This document shows positions 44,929 to 53,615 of a stretch of 64,000 nucleotides of DNA, piece by piece; the stretch's first letter is position 1; each line of letters opens with the position of its first letter. The notes beneath the pieces were generated by a model. That model was not told the DNA's origin, ran no database searches, and saw only the letters and a list, made by a program, of their open reading frames with translations. A program made the translations under genes and the position numbers. The stretch spans positions 76,667 through 140,666 of the forward strand of contig NZ_JACAKB010000004.1 in assembly GCF_030326305.1 (NCBI RefSeq). Direction: 5' to 3'. This DNA comes from Myroides odoratimimus. GTDB taxonomy: Bacteria > Bacteroidota > Bacteroidia > Flavobacteriales > Flavobacteriaceae.

Positions 44929-45861
44929 ATGAATATTCAACAAAACATAAAGAAAATCGGAATCAGCCTATTCGCCTTAGGCTGCTTTTCTCAAATGCAA
45001 GCTCAACAAGATCCACAGTATACACAGTATATGTATAATGCTAATATGATCAACCCAGCTTATGCAGGTAGTAGAGGAACACTGAACGTGTTTGGGATGT
45101 ACAGAACACAGTGGGTAGGACTAGATGGAGCGCCTAAGACAGCGAATGTATCTGTGTCTACACCTCTTGGAGAAAGTGGATTAGGACTAGGAGTGAACTT
45201 TACGAATGATCGTATAGGAGCGATGGATGAGAATAATATCTCTGTAGATTTAGCTTATGCTATTGACTTAAATGCTGATTATAAATTAGCATTCGGGTTA
45301 AAAGCGACTGCTAATCTATTAAGTGTTGATTATACAAAGCTTAATATCCACAATCCTACTGATCCTGTAAGCCAAGAGAATCTAAATAACAAGTTTAACC
45401 CAAATATTGGAGCAGGGGTTTATTTATACTCTGACAAAGCTTATGTAGGATTATCGGTTCCGAACTTTTTGACTACAGATCGCTACGATGATAATGATAT
45501 CACGACGATGCGTCAGAAGATGCACTTCTACCTAATGGGAGGGTATGTATTCGATGTGAGTGAGAACTTATTATTTAAGCCAGCCGCTTTAGTTAAGGCA
45601 GTAAGTGGTGCACCATTACAAGTAGATTTGACAGCTAACTTCTTGATGTATGACAAGTTTACATTAGGAGCTGCTTATCGTTGGGATGCTTCGGTTAGTG
45701 CATTGGCAGGGTTCCAGGTAAATGATAATTTATTCGTTGGATATTCTTATGACTTTGAGACTACTGCACTTAAACGTTATAACTCAGGTTCACACGAGAT
45801 TTTCATGAGATTCGAATTATTTAACCGTCGTAGTACAATTAATGCTCCTCGTTTCTTCTAA
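44929..45861 (+). CDS. PorP/SprF-family T9SS outer-membrane protein, set 1
   Basis: A 310-residue beta-barrel protein with signal peptide (MNIQQNIKKIGISLFALGCFSQMQAQ), the family start QDPQYTQYMYNANMINPAYAGSR, and the pattern NVFGMYRTQWVGLDGAP. Barrel strands continue to ...GSHEIFMRFELFN. In Flavobacterium johnsoniae SprF is required for surface display of SprB, a type B CTD protein encoded next to it. The location 8 bp after the type B gene fits a dedicated partner. Highly similar to the product of 50139-51071. Confidence 0.93.
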   Translation: MNIQQNIKKIGISLFALGCFSQMQAQQDPQYTQYMYNANMINPAYAGSRGTLNVFGMYRTQWVGLDGAPKTANVSVSTPLGESGLGLGVNFTNDRIGAMDENNISVDLAYAIDLNADYKLAFGLKATANLLSVDYTKLNIHNPTDPVSQENLNNKFNPNIGAGVYLYSDKAYVGLSVPNFLTTDRYDDNDITTMRQKMHFYLMGGYVFDVSENLLFKPAALVKAVSGAPLQVDLTANFLMYDKFTLGAAYRWDASVSALAGFQVNDNLFVGYSYDFETTALKRYNSGSHEIFMRFELFNRRSTINAPRFF

Positions 45862-45886
45862 TAAGTGAGGACTTAAGAAAACAAGT

Positions 45887-47857
45887 ATGAAAAAACAGCT
45901 ATTGAAAATAAGCTTATTCAGTATGCTACTTTTAGCAGGAGTAAATACTCAAGCTCAAAGAGTAGCAGAGAAGAAAGCTGATAAAGAATACCAGACTCAA
46001 GCTTATGTAGATGCGATAAAAATCTACGAGCGTATCGCAAATAAAGGTTATACTAATGCAGATATGCTTAAAAAATTAGCTGATGCGTATTACTTTAATG
46101 GAAAGTTACCTGAAGCGAATCAGTGGTATAAAGAACTGTTCGAAGGGGAGTATGAAGATAAAGGAAAAGAAGCTTTACCATCAGAATATTATTACCGTTA
46201 TGCTCAGACATTAAAATCTGTCGAGGATTATGATAAGTCTAATGAGATGATGGAAGAGTTCTCTAAATTAGAGGCAAATGATTCTAGAGCACAGCTTTTC
46301 GAATCTAGTAAAGACCGTTATCTAAAAGAGATAGAGAATAACTCTGATCGATACGAATTAAAGAATATAAGTGTGAACACTACATATTCAGATTATGGAG
46401 CAGCTTTATTAGGAAATCAGTTGATTTATACTTCTGCTCGTAATACAGAACATCTGTCAGGAAAGAGATTACACGAATGGACGAACGAGAGTTTTACAAG
46501 TTTATACAGTAGTGTGATTAATGCAGATGGTACTTTTGAAGAACCAGTGAAGTTTGCACCTGAGTTAGACACTAAAGTAAATGAGGCAACAGCTGTATTT
46601 ACTTCTGATGGGAAGACGATGTACTTTACACGTAATAATACTAGTGTAAAAGGGAAGAGAAGATTAAATAAAGAGCATTCAACTTTATTAAAAATATATA
46701 AAGCGACTTTATCAGAAGAAGGTAAATGGGAGAATGTAGAAGAGTTGCCATTTAACTCGGATAACTATAATACTGCTCACCCAGCCTTAACACCAGATGA
46801 TAAATGGCTATATTTCTCTTCAGATAGAGAAGGAACTTTAGGACAATCTGATATCTTCAGAGTAGCCTTATATCCTACAGGAGAATATGGTAAAGTGGAG
46901 AATATTGGGAATAAAGTAAACACGGCAGGTAGAGAGACATTTCCATTTATATCTAAAGATCATTTCTTGTTCTTTAGTTCAGATGGACATCCTGGACTTG
47001 GTGGTTTAGATGTATTCGTGACAAAGATTAATGTAGATGGAAGTGTAGGTCAAGTGACGAATATGGGAACGCCTATTAATAGTAGCACAGATGATTTTGC
47101 GTTCTATATTGATAGTAAGACACGCAAAGGATTCGTTAGTTCTAATAGAGTGAATGGTGTAGGAGGAGATGATATTTACTTCTTTATGCAAAAAGTATGT
47201 CACCAGAGCCTAGAAGGTATTGTGTTTGATAAAGATACTCAAGAGGTATTAGCCAATGCTAAAGTAACCGTGTATGATAACTCATATAAAGTGATAGGAG
47301 AACTAATCACAGATGATAAGGGATATTATAGAATAGATGATCTAGAGTGTAGAGGGAAGTATCGTCTAAAAGCAGTAGCTGATAAGTATAATACTGAAGA
47401 AGTAAGTGTACAATTAGACGCTGTAGCTGGAGGAATTAAAAAACAAGATATTCCTTTAGAGAAAACAGAGAAACCTATTACTAAAGATGATGATCTGTTT
47501 AAGAAATTAAAACTGAATCCAATCTACTTTGATTTTGATAAATCAAATATTCGTAGAGATGCATCTATTGAATTAATGAAAGTAGTAGAAGTATTAAAAG
47601 AGTACCCTACTATGAAGATAGATGTTCGTTCTCATACAGACAGTAGAGGAAATGATGATTATAACTTAAGATTGTCTGATCGCAGAGCGAAGTCTACAGT
47701 ACAGTGGATTATCAGCCAAGGTATCGAGGCAAGCCGAGTGACAGGACAAGGATATGGTGAGACACAATTACAGAATAAGTGTAGTAATGGAGTACCATGT
47801 ACAGTAGAAGAACATCAGTTAAATAGACGTAGTGAATTTATTGTTACAGAATTGTAA
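45887..47857 (+). CDS. PorE-like protein (TPR, beta-propeller, regulatory domain, OmpA), set 1
   Basis: A 656-residue exported protein with signal peptide MKKQLLKISLFSMLLLAGVNTQAQ. Domains: TPR helices at about 30-150, PD40-type beta-propeller at about 170-440 (YFSSDREGTLGQSDIFRV, FFSSDGHPGLGGLDVFV, FVSSNRVNGVGGDDIYF), carboxypeptidase-regulatory fold at about 445-520 and OmpA domain from 543 (IYFDFDKSNIRRDA, SHTDSRGNDDYNLRLSDRRA) for peptidoglycan binding. Porphyromonas PorE has exactly this order and anchors T9SS parts to the cell wall. It lies 25 bp after the PorP/SprF gene in one operon, ended by the terminator at 47974. Confidence 0.88.
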   Translation: MKKQLLKISLFSMLLLAGVNTQAQRVAEKKADKEYQTQAYVDAIKIYERIANKGYTNADMLKKLADAYYFNGKLPEANQWYKELFEGEYEDKGKEALPSEYYYRYAQTLKSVEDYDKSNEMMEEFSKLEANDSRAQLFESSKDRYLKEIENNSDRYELKNISVNTTYSDYGAALLGNQLIYTSARNTEHLSGKRLHEWTNESFTSLYSSVINADGTFEEPVKFAPELDTKVNEATAVFTSDGKTMYFTRNNTSVKGKRRLNKEHSTLLKIYKATLSEEGKWENVEELPFNSDNYNTAHPALTPDDKWLYFSSDREGTLGQSDIFRVALYPTGEYGKVENIGNKVNTAGRETFPFISKDHFLFFSSDGHPGLGGLDVFVTKINVDGSVGQVTNMGTPINSSTDDFAFYIDSKTRKGFVSSNRVNGVGGDDIYFFMQKVCHQSLEGIVFDKDTQEVLANAKVTVYDNSYKVIGELITDDKGYYRIDDLECRGKYRLKAVADKYNTEEVSVQLDAVAGGIKKQDIPLEKTEKPITKDDDLFKKLKLNPIYFDFDKSNIRRDASIELMKVVEVLKEYPTMKIDVRSHTDSRGNDDYNLRLSDRRAKSTVQWIISQGIEASRVTGQGYGETQLQNKCSNGVPCTVEEHQLNRRSEFIVTEL

Positions 47858-47973
47858 TATAATGACCTAAGTCTACGTTTATACTATATTATAATTGTTC
47901 TTAAAAACAGCAAAACAATTTTTTTTTCGACCGATCCTGCTGTAGGATTTAAAACTAACAGCATTAGCCACAA

Positions 47974-47999
47974 AAAGCTCCCGTAAGGGAGCTTTTTTT
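47974..47999 (+). terminator. Terminator of the first T9SS set
   Basis: A 9-bp stem AAAGCTCCC / GGGAGCTTT (47974-47982, 47987-47995) with GTAA loop and T run, 117 bp after the stop of the PorE-like gene. Confidence 0.88.
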
Positions 48000-48220
48000 A
48001 TTTGTAGTATTTGTATTGACTATGTTTATCATTTTGGTTTAAGCATTGTTATCAGTATAGTGTATTTTCCTTAGCAGTGTATCATCGTGAGATATTCTAT
48101 AGTGTCAGAAGTTAATTAAGATGTATTAGAACATAAGTAGTATGGTAGCTTTCTATTATGAGATTTTGATAATGTAATTGATTATATTTCATTTGGCAGG
48201 ATATTTATAGGTTATTGATA

Positions 48221-48298
48221 GGATAGCGGTCGCATACTTTTTTCCTTTTTTTATGTGACCACTATGCGATGACTATCCGATCACTATGTGATGACTTC
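48221..48298. repeat. Inverted repeat and 11-nt tandem repeats
   Basis: GGATAGCGGTCGCATA (48221-48236) can pair with TATGCGATGACTATCC (48263-48278) at 13 of 16 positions. Overlapping the right arm is a degenerate 11-nt repeat (GACCACTATGC, GATGACTATCC, GATCACTATGT, GATGACTTCTA). The segment is richer in GC than the rest of the spacer. Confidence 0.7.
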
Positions 48299-48771
48299 TA
48301 TAAAAATAGTGTTATCCTTCCTTTTTTTTAATCTGATGTTTTATTAAGGAACTTGTTATTGGTAGCTTGTTTTGAATGAAAGAGATAAAAAATATTCCTT
48401 TAGTTAGTATTTTAAGTACTGTTTAGTTAAAGATGCTTCTGTATTTTTTAGCCTTAGGTTTATGGATTTATGTTGAGTAATGTATTTTTGAATTTAAGTG
48501 ATTGATTTTTTGAGTATTACCATTATGGTATACCTTTTCTACCTCTTTTTAACTTTTATCTCCGCTTTATGCATGTAAAAAATGCTGTTTTTTAAATAAT
48601 CAAAATGTTTTATACGGTTATTTTATGTGATTAATGCTATTTTTTGATTTTAATCTAAGGGTTAGTTTGATTTAAAATCATAAGAAGTGAAATTTTATTG
48701 ATAATAATTATTTAATATAGACTGTGTTAAAAAATGTTTTTTAATTGATTATTAAATGTTAATTTTATTTT

Positions 48772-48779
48772 TAATTTTG
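48772..48779 (+). promoter_or_regulatory. Putative -7 element for the second T9SS set
   Basis: TAATTTTG is an exact TAnnTTTG match 57 nt upstream of the start at 48836. ATTG at 48744-48747 would give a 24-nt spacer, slightly long. Confidence 0.4.
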
Positions 48780-48835
48780 TTATTTGTTATAATGTTTGCT
48801 TTTGAAATATATATTTCTGTGGATTTTATACAAAT

Positions 48836-50125
48836 ATGTGTAAAAAAAAAGATATGAAAAGAGGGGATACATTGAAATTTGTACTGTTTTATAGTGTGGG
48901 TTTGACTTTTTCTGTGGCATCAGCACAAGAAAAACTAGAATTGCATAACGGAGGGGATATTTATGTATCTCCTAGCGAGGTGTTATCTATCAAGGGTGCA
49001 TTCAGCAATACAAAGGAAGCGACTTTTATAAATAATGGTGAAGTCCATTTTTTTGATGATTTCAGCAATGAAGGGACATTTATGTTTACCAAATCAACCA
49101 AGGCTAGTAAAGTTTTTTTCGAACAGTTAGAATCTGCTAAAGCAAAACGTAAGATTAGTGGAGGGGAGAATACTACATTATTAGAAGACGTTGTTTTTGA
49201 TACAGAAGGTCTAGACCTAAGCACAGAGATCAGTATAGCAGGAAAGGCTTTGTTTGAACGCGGACATGTAGTAGTTAATACGCCATTATCAGGAGCTATT
49301 ACTTTCGTGGACGGATCAAGTATAGAGAATGTTAGCAATGATAGTCACGTAGTAGGATTTGCCGATCGCGAGGGCAAGCAAGAGCAGGTGATGCCTGTGG
49401 GAGATGGAACGTATTATCGCCCTATCACTTTAGGAGAGAGTAAGGATGCAAAGGATTTATTCCAAACACAATATAAGCGATCAAATCCACTAGTAGGTCG
49501 AGCACATTCTGAGAAGAATGCTATTGTAGAGATTAATAATGCAGAGTACTGGGAAGTTAATAGTAAGACATCAGAAGCAGGAGTTATCTTGACTTTGAGC
49601 TGGGATGAGGCTACTACACCTGCTAGTTTATTGTTAACCCCGGAGAAGAATTTACACATTCTTCGTTGGGATGCAAGTGTTTCAAAGTGGGAAGATGTAG
49701 GAGGTATCGTAGATGTGTCTACTAAGACAGTTCGCACACCGATGACGATAAATACTAATGGTATCTTTACTTTAGGAACTGTAAATGAGGATTATAACGC
49801 AGAGATCAAGATTTATAATGCAGTGTCACCAGATGGAGACGGTATGAATGACTATTTCATCATTGAGAATATTGATAAGTATCCAAATAATAGTGTTCAG
49901 ATTATGAACCGTTGGGGAGGTAAGGTTTATTCTGCGAATAACTATGACCGCAATGGCGATGGAAGTATGAATGTGTTTAGAGGTGAGGCAGAAGGAAAAG
50001 GAGTATCATCAAGTGGGAAATTGCCATCCGGAACTTATTACTACATAGTTAAGTATGAAGTACAAACCTCTAGAGGGTCAGAGATGATAACTAAGACAGG
50101 TTATTTACACTTAGAGAACAATTAG
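48836..50125 (+). CDS. T9SS type B sorting-domain protein, set 2
   Basis: A 429-residue paralogue of the product of 43628-44920. The start may be 48836 or the second ATG at 48854; either leaves a hydrophobic leader (FVLFYSVGLTFSVASAQ). The N-terminal 320 residues share the beta-rich pattern (SLSWDEATTPASLLLTPEKNLHILRWDAS close to that of set 1). The C-terminal 100 residues are the type B domain (NAVSPDGDGMNDYFIIENI, VQIMNRWGGKVYS, LPSGTYYYIV, TKTGYLHLENN). It is followed 13 bp later by its own PorP/SprF gene. Confidence 0.9.
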   Translation: MCKKKDMKRGDTLKFVLFYSVGLTFSVASAQEKLELHNGGDIYVSPSEVLSIKGAFSNTKEATFINNGEVHFFDDFSNEGTFMFTKSTKASKVFFEQLESAKAKRKISGGENTTLLEDVVFDTEGLDLSTEISIAGKALFERGHVVVNTPLSGAITFVDGSSIENVSNDSHVVGFADREGKQEQVMPVGDGTYYRPITLGESKDAKDLFQTQYKRSNPLVGRAHSEKNAIVEINNAEYWEVNSKTSEAGVILTLSWDEATTPASLLLTPEKNLHILRWDASVSKWEDVGGIVDVSTKTVRTPMTINTNGIFTLGTVNEDYNAEIKIYNAVSPDGDGMNDYFIIENIDKYPNNSVQIMNRWGGKVYSANNYDRNGDGSMNVFRGEAEGKGVSSSGKLPSGTYYYIVKYEVQTSRGSEMITKTGYLHLENN

Positions 50126-50138
50126 AAAAAAGATTGCA

Positions 50139-51071
50139 ATGAAAATAAGAAAAGGTATACAACTAGGAGCGTTATTCTCGTTGATGATGTTAGGTTCATC
50201 AGCAGTATATGGACAGCAAGATCCACAGTACACGCATTATATGTATAATACATCTAATATCAACCCTGCTTATACAGGCTCTCGAGGCGTGTTAAATGTA
50301 TTCGGTATGTATCGCACCCAGTGGGTAGGATTAGATGGAGCTCCACAGACAGCTAACATCTCTATTGACACCCCTTTAGGAGATAATGGATTATCAGGAG
50401 GATTAAACTATACGAATGATCGAATCGGAGCTATGTCAGAGAATAACTTCTCGTTAAACTTAGCTTATGCAGTAGATTTAAATGATACTTATAAGTTGGC
50501 ATTTGGATTAAAGGCTACAGCTAATATCTTAGATGTAGATTATACTAAGCTAGATATTTATGATCCGAATGACCCTATGTTTTTGGAGAATATCAATAAT
50601 AAGTTTAATCCAAATATTGGAGCAGGATTGTATTTATATTCAGACAAATCTTATTTAGGCGTATCTGTACCTAATTTTTTGACAACTGATCGCTCAAAGA
50701 ATGAAAGTAAGGAACTGATGCGTCAGAAGATGCATTTCTACTTAATGGGAGGATATGTGTTTGAGTTAAATCCAAGTTTGAAGTTTAAGCCAGCCTTTTT
50801 ATTAAAGACCGTAGAAGGAGCGCCTATGCAAGTAGATTTGACTGCAAACTTCTTGATAGTAAATAAGTTTACTATTGGAGCAGCTTATAGATGGGATTCA
50901 TCAGTTAGTGCATTGGCAGGATTCCAGGTAAATGATGGATTGTTTATCGGATATTCATATGATGCAGATACATCTAAGCTATCTAAATATAATTCAGGGT
51001 CACATGAGATATTCTTGAGATTCGACATGTTTAATAAATATAACAAAGTTAGTACAGCTCGTTTCTTCTAA
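50139..51071 (+). CDS. PorP/SprF-family T9SS outer-membrane protein, set 2
   Basis: A 310-residue barrel, same length as the set 1 copy and clearly paralogous over its whole length (QDPQYTHYMYNTSNINPAYTGSR, NVFGMYRTQWVGLDGAP, NKFNPNIGAGLYLYSDKSYLGVSVPNFLTTDR). Signal peptide MKIRKGIQLGALFSLMMLGSSAVYG. It is the expected partner for the preceding type B domain protein. A 313-bp gap separates it from the following PorE-like gene. Confidence 0.93.
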   Translation: MKIRKGIQLGALFSLMMLGSSAVYGQQDPQYTHYMYNTSNINPAYTGSRGVLNVFGMYRTQWVGLDGAPQTANISIDTPLGDNGLSGGLNYTNDRIGAMSENNFSLNLAYAVDLNDTYKLAFGLKATANILDVDYTKLDIYDPNDPMFLENINNKFNPNIGAGLYLYSDKSYLGVSVPNFLTTDRSKNESKELMRQKMHFYLMGGYVFELNPSLKFKPAFLLKTVEGAPMQVDLTANFLIVNKFTIGAAYRWDSSVSALAGFQVNDGLFIGYSYDADTSKLSKYNSGSHEIFLRFDMFNKYNKVSTARFF

Positions 51072-51384
51072 GAGTTTATAATACTAGAGCTGTCTTGTTT
51101 TAAGTAAAAGAGAAAAAAGATAAAATTTCACAGGAAGCTTATAAGGAAATAAATGTTGTTAGGTAGTATTTAAATTTTCTTGTTGTAAAAAAACACATAC
51201 TTATACACAATTAAGTGTTATTTGTTTTTAAGGGATATAATTAGCATTGTAGTTATAATAAATAAACAAGTGGAATTCATAATTTTATTTAATTTTAAAT
51301 GTTTTATTTTTTTGTGTTTTTATAGTGAAATATCTTTAAAGGCATATAAAGGACAGTCGAAAGGAGAAAAGTACATTTAATATT
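51072..51384. other. 313-bp spacer inside the second T9SS set
   Basis: AT-rich, no reading frame and no terminator. In the first set the corresponding gap is 25 bp. TAGCATTG near 51240 is a seven-of-eight -7 match with a TTTG about 16-18 nt upstream, so the PorE-like gene may have its own promoter. Confidence 0.45.
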
Positions 51385-53439
51385 ATGAAAAAAAATATTT
51401 ATAAGATAGGGATAATAACTCTATTTGGGATGCTTTCTACATTTGGGATAGCACAAAATTCTTATGTAAAGAAAACAAATTCATTAAAAGAGAAAATGGC
51501 TTATGTCGAGGATATCAAGACCTATGAAAAGCTACTTTCCAAAGGAAATAAAGATAACGAGATTATATCAAATCTTTCAAAAGCATATTATGAAAATGGA
51601 ATGTATTTGGAGGCGAATCGTTGGTATAGTGTTTTGTTTGAGTATGTTAAGGTTCCTGAAGATATTACTGATATCAATGCTTTTTATGAATATGTACAAA
51701 CAATCAGAACGACAGGAGATTATGTTTTAGCAAATGCTAAAATGGATTTGTTAGCTGATAAGGCGCCAGAAGATGGAAGAGTTAAGAAATATTTAAGTGA
51801 TCCAAATTACTTAGAAGAAGTTAATACTAATAGCGACGGATATAGAGTAAAATTATTAGGTAATGTAAATACTGCAGGTTCAGAATACGGAGCTGCTTTA
51901 TACAAAGGAGAAATCGTATATGCTTCTTCCGTAAATAAAAAAGGAAAACAAAAAGGAAAACATAGTTGGACAAACGATCCTTATACAAAATTGTATTCAG
52001 CGCCTGTGCGTATCGATGGAAATATTGGTGAAGTAAAGCCTTTTGCAAAAAAGATTGATGGTAATTTTAATGAGGCGAATGCAATCTTTACAGCTGATTC
52101 AAGAACAATGTACTTTTCAAGTAACAATAGAGAAGATAAGAATGTTCGTTATTCAGATGGAACTTTACTAGTTAGCTTATATAGAGCGTATTCTTTTGGT
52201 AATGGTTTATGGGGAGATGTTGAAAAATTAAGTATTAACTTAGATAATGCCAATACTGCTTCTCCAGCACTTAGCCCTGACCAAGATTGGTTATACTTTT
52301 CTTCAGATAGACCAGGAGGTTATGGACAATCAGATTTATACCGTGTAAGATTATTTAGAGACGGTACTTTAGGAACTCCTGAGAATTTAGGAAATAAGAT
52401 TAATACAGAAGGAAGAGAGAGTTTTCCTTTCGTTAGTACAGATAATGTATTGTATTTTGCATCTGATGGACACCCTGGTTTAGGAGGATTAGATTTATAT
52501 GGAGTACAGATTTATGACGATGGATCTTTTGGAGAAGTTGTAAATTTAGGAAACTCTATCAATAGTCCTTATGATGATTTTGCAATGTATTTAGATCCTG
52601 AAGCTAAATTTGGATTCATTACTTCGAACAGACCAAATGGTAATGGAAAAGATGATCTTTACTTTGTGAGAATGAAAGAAGGAACTGAGTTGAATATTTC
52701 TCAAGAAATTAGAGGTAGAGTAACTGATAAAACGACTAAACGTCCGATATTAGATGCTTTTGTATTCTTGTACGATAGTAAACACAGAATGATTGAAGAA
52801 ATCGAAGTTGATAAACGCGGAGAGTATTCATTCAAAGATGTTAAGGTTAATAGAGATTATTATGTAGCGGTTAAAGCTAAAGGATATAAGTCAGAAGAAG
52901 TATCTGTAGAAGATGTTAATAAAGATGATTCTATAGAAGTTGACTTTGAATTAGAAAGAAGTAAGCCTTTCTCTTCTAGAAATTACCCAACATATGATGA
53001 CGAAGAAGAGTATGATGAAGATTACTATGGAGAGCCTAGGGGAAAGAATAGAGGTAACCCAAGAATTGGAGATGATTTAGGTAAACTTACTGATTTGGCA
53101 CCAATATACTTCAACAATGATAGTTCTGTTATTAGAAGTGATGCACAATTAGAATTGTCTAAAGTGTCTTCTATCATGATGACTAATCCTTCGTTGAAAT
53201 TAGAAGTTCGTTCTTATACTTCTAGTGTTGGTCCTGATGAGTATAACTTAAGGTTATCTGAGCGCCGCGCTGATCAAACAGTAGATTGGTTAGTACGCCA
53301 AGGTGTGAATAGATTGAGATTAAGAGGTGTAGGTTATGGTGAAAAAGGAATTATAAATCGTTGTAAAAACAATGTTCCTTGTAGTGAAAGAGAACACCAA
53401 GAAAATAGAAGAAGTGAGTTCATAATCATTGACTTATAA
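51385..53439 (+). CDS. PorE-like protein (TPR, beta-propeller, regulatory domain, OmpA), set 2
   Basis: A 684-residue paralogue of the product of 45887-47857, more divergent than the PorP/SprF pair. Signal peptide MKKNIYKIGIITLFGMLSTFGIA. TPR helices at about 30-150, propeller with YFSSDRPGGYGQSDLYRV, YFASDGHPGLGGLDLYG and FITSNRPNGNGKDDLYFV, regulatory domain with GRVTDKTTKRPILDAFVFLYD. Before the OmpA domain it has an acidic linker (YDDEEEYDEDYYGEPRG) missing from set 1. The OmpA part is PIYFNNDSSVIRSDA, with RSYTSSVGPDEYNLRLSERRA. Peptidoglycan anchoring is the likely role. Confidence 0.87.
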   Translation: MKKNIYKIGIITLFGMLSTFGIAQNSYVKKTNSLKEKMAYVEDIKTYEKLLSKGNKDNEIISNLSKAYYENGMYLEANRWYSVLFEYVKVPEDITDINAFYEYVQTIRTTGDYVLANAKMDLLADKAPEDGRVKKYLSDPNYLEEVNTNSDGYRVKLLGNVNTAGSEYGAALYKGEIVYASSVNKKGKQKGKHSWTNDPYTKLYSAPVRIDGNIGEVKPFAKKIDGNFNEANAIFTADSRTMYFSSNNREDKNVRYSDGTLLVSLYRAYSFGNGLWGDVEKLSINLDNANTASPALSPDQDWLYFSSDRPGGYGQSDLYRVRLFRDGTLGTPENLGNKINTEGRESFPFVSTDNVLYFASDGHPGLGGLDLYGVQIYDDGSFGEVVNLGNSINSPYDDFAMYLDPEAKFGFITSNRPNGNGKDDLYFVRMKEGTELNISQEIRGRVTDKTTKRPILDAFVFLYDSKHRMIEEIEVDKRGEYSFKDVKVNRDYYVAVKAKGYKSEEVSVEDVNKDDSIEVDFELERSKPFSSRNYPTYDDEEEYDEDYYGEPRGKNRGNPRIGDDLGKLTDLAPIYFNNDSSVIRSDAQLELSKVSSIMMTNPSLKLEVRSYTSSVGPDEYNLRLSERRADQTVDWLVRQGVNRLRLRGVGYGEKGIINRCKNNVPCSEREHQENRRSEFIIIDL

Positions 53440-53445
53440 GAAATA

Positions 53446-53477
53446 AAAAAGGTTGGAGTATATCCAACCTTTTTTTA
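53446..53477 (+). terminator. Terminator of the second T9SS set
   Basis: AGGTTGGA / TCCAACCT stem (53450-53457, 53463-53470) with GTATA loop, extended by A and T runs on both sides. Confidence 0.88.
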
Positions 53478-53615
53478 TGTATTAAATCGAGATTAAGTAT
53501 AATAAGTAAGTAACTTCTCTCCTTTATTATTTTATAATAATAAATATGCATTGTTCTGATAAAATGCGTAATTTGCAACTTGGTTTAAATTCAATTAAGT
53601 AGAAAAAGATTTATA

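Larger units (their letters stand above)
48000..48835. other. 836-bp spacer between the two T9SS sets
   Basis: No gene is seen. It contains the inverted and short tandem repeats at 48221-48298 and a -7 box at 48772-48779; the remainder is AT-rich. Confidence 0.6.
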
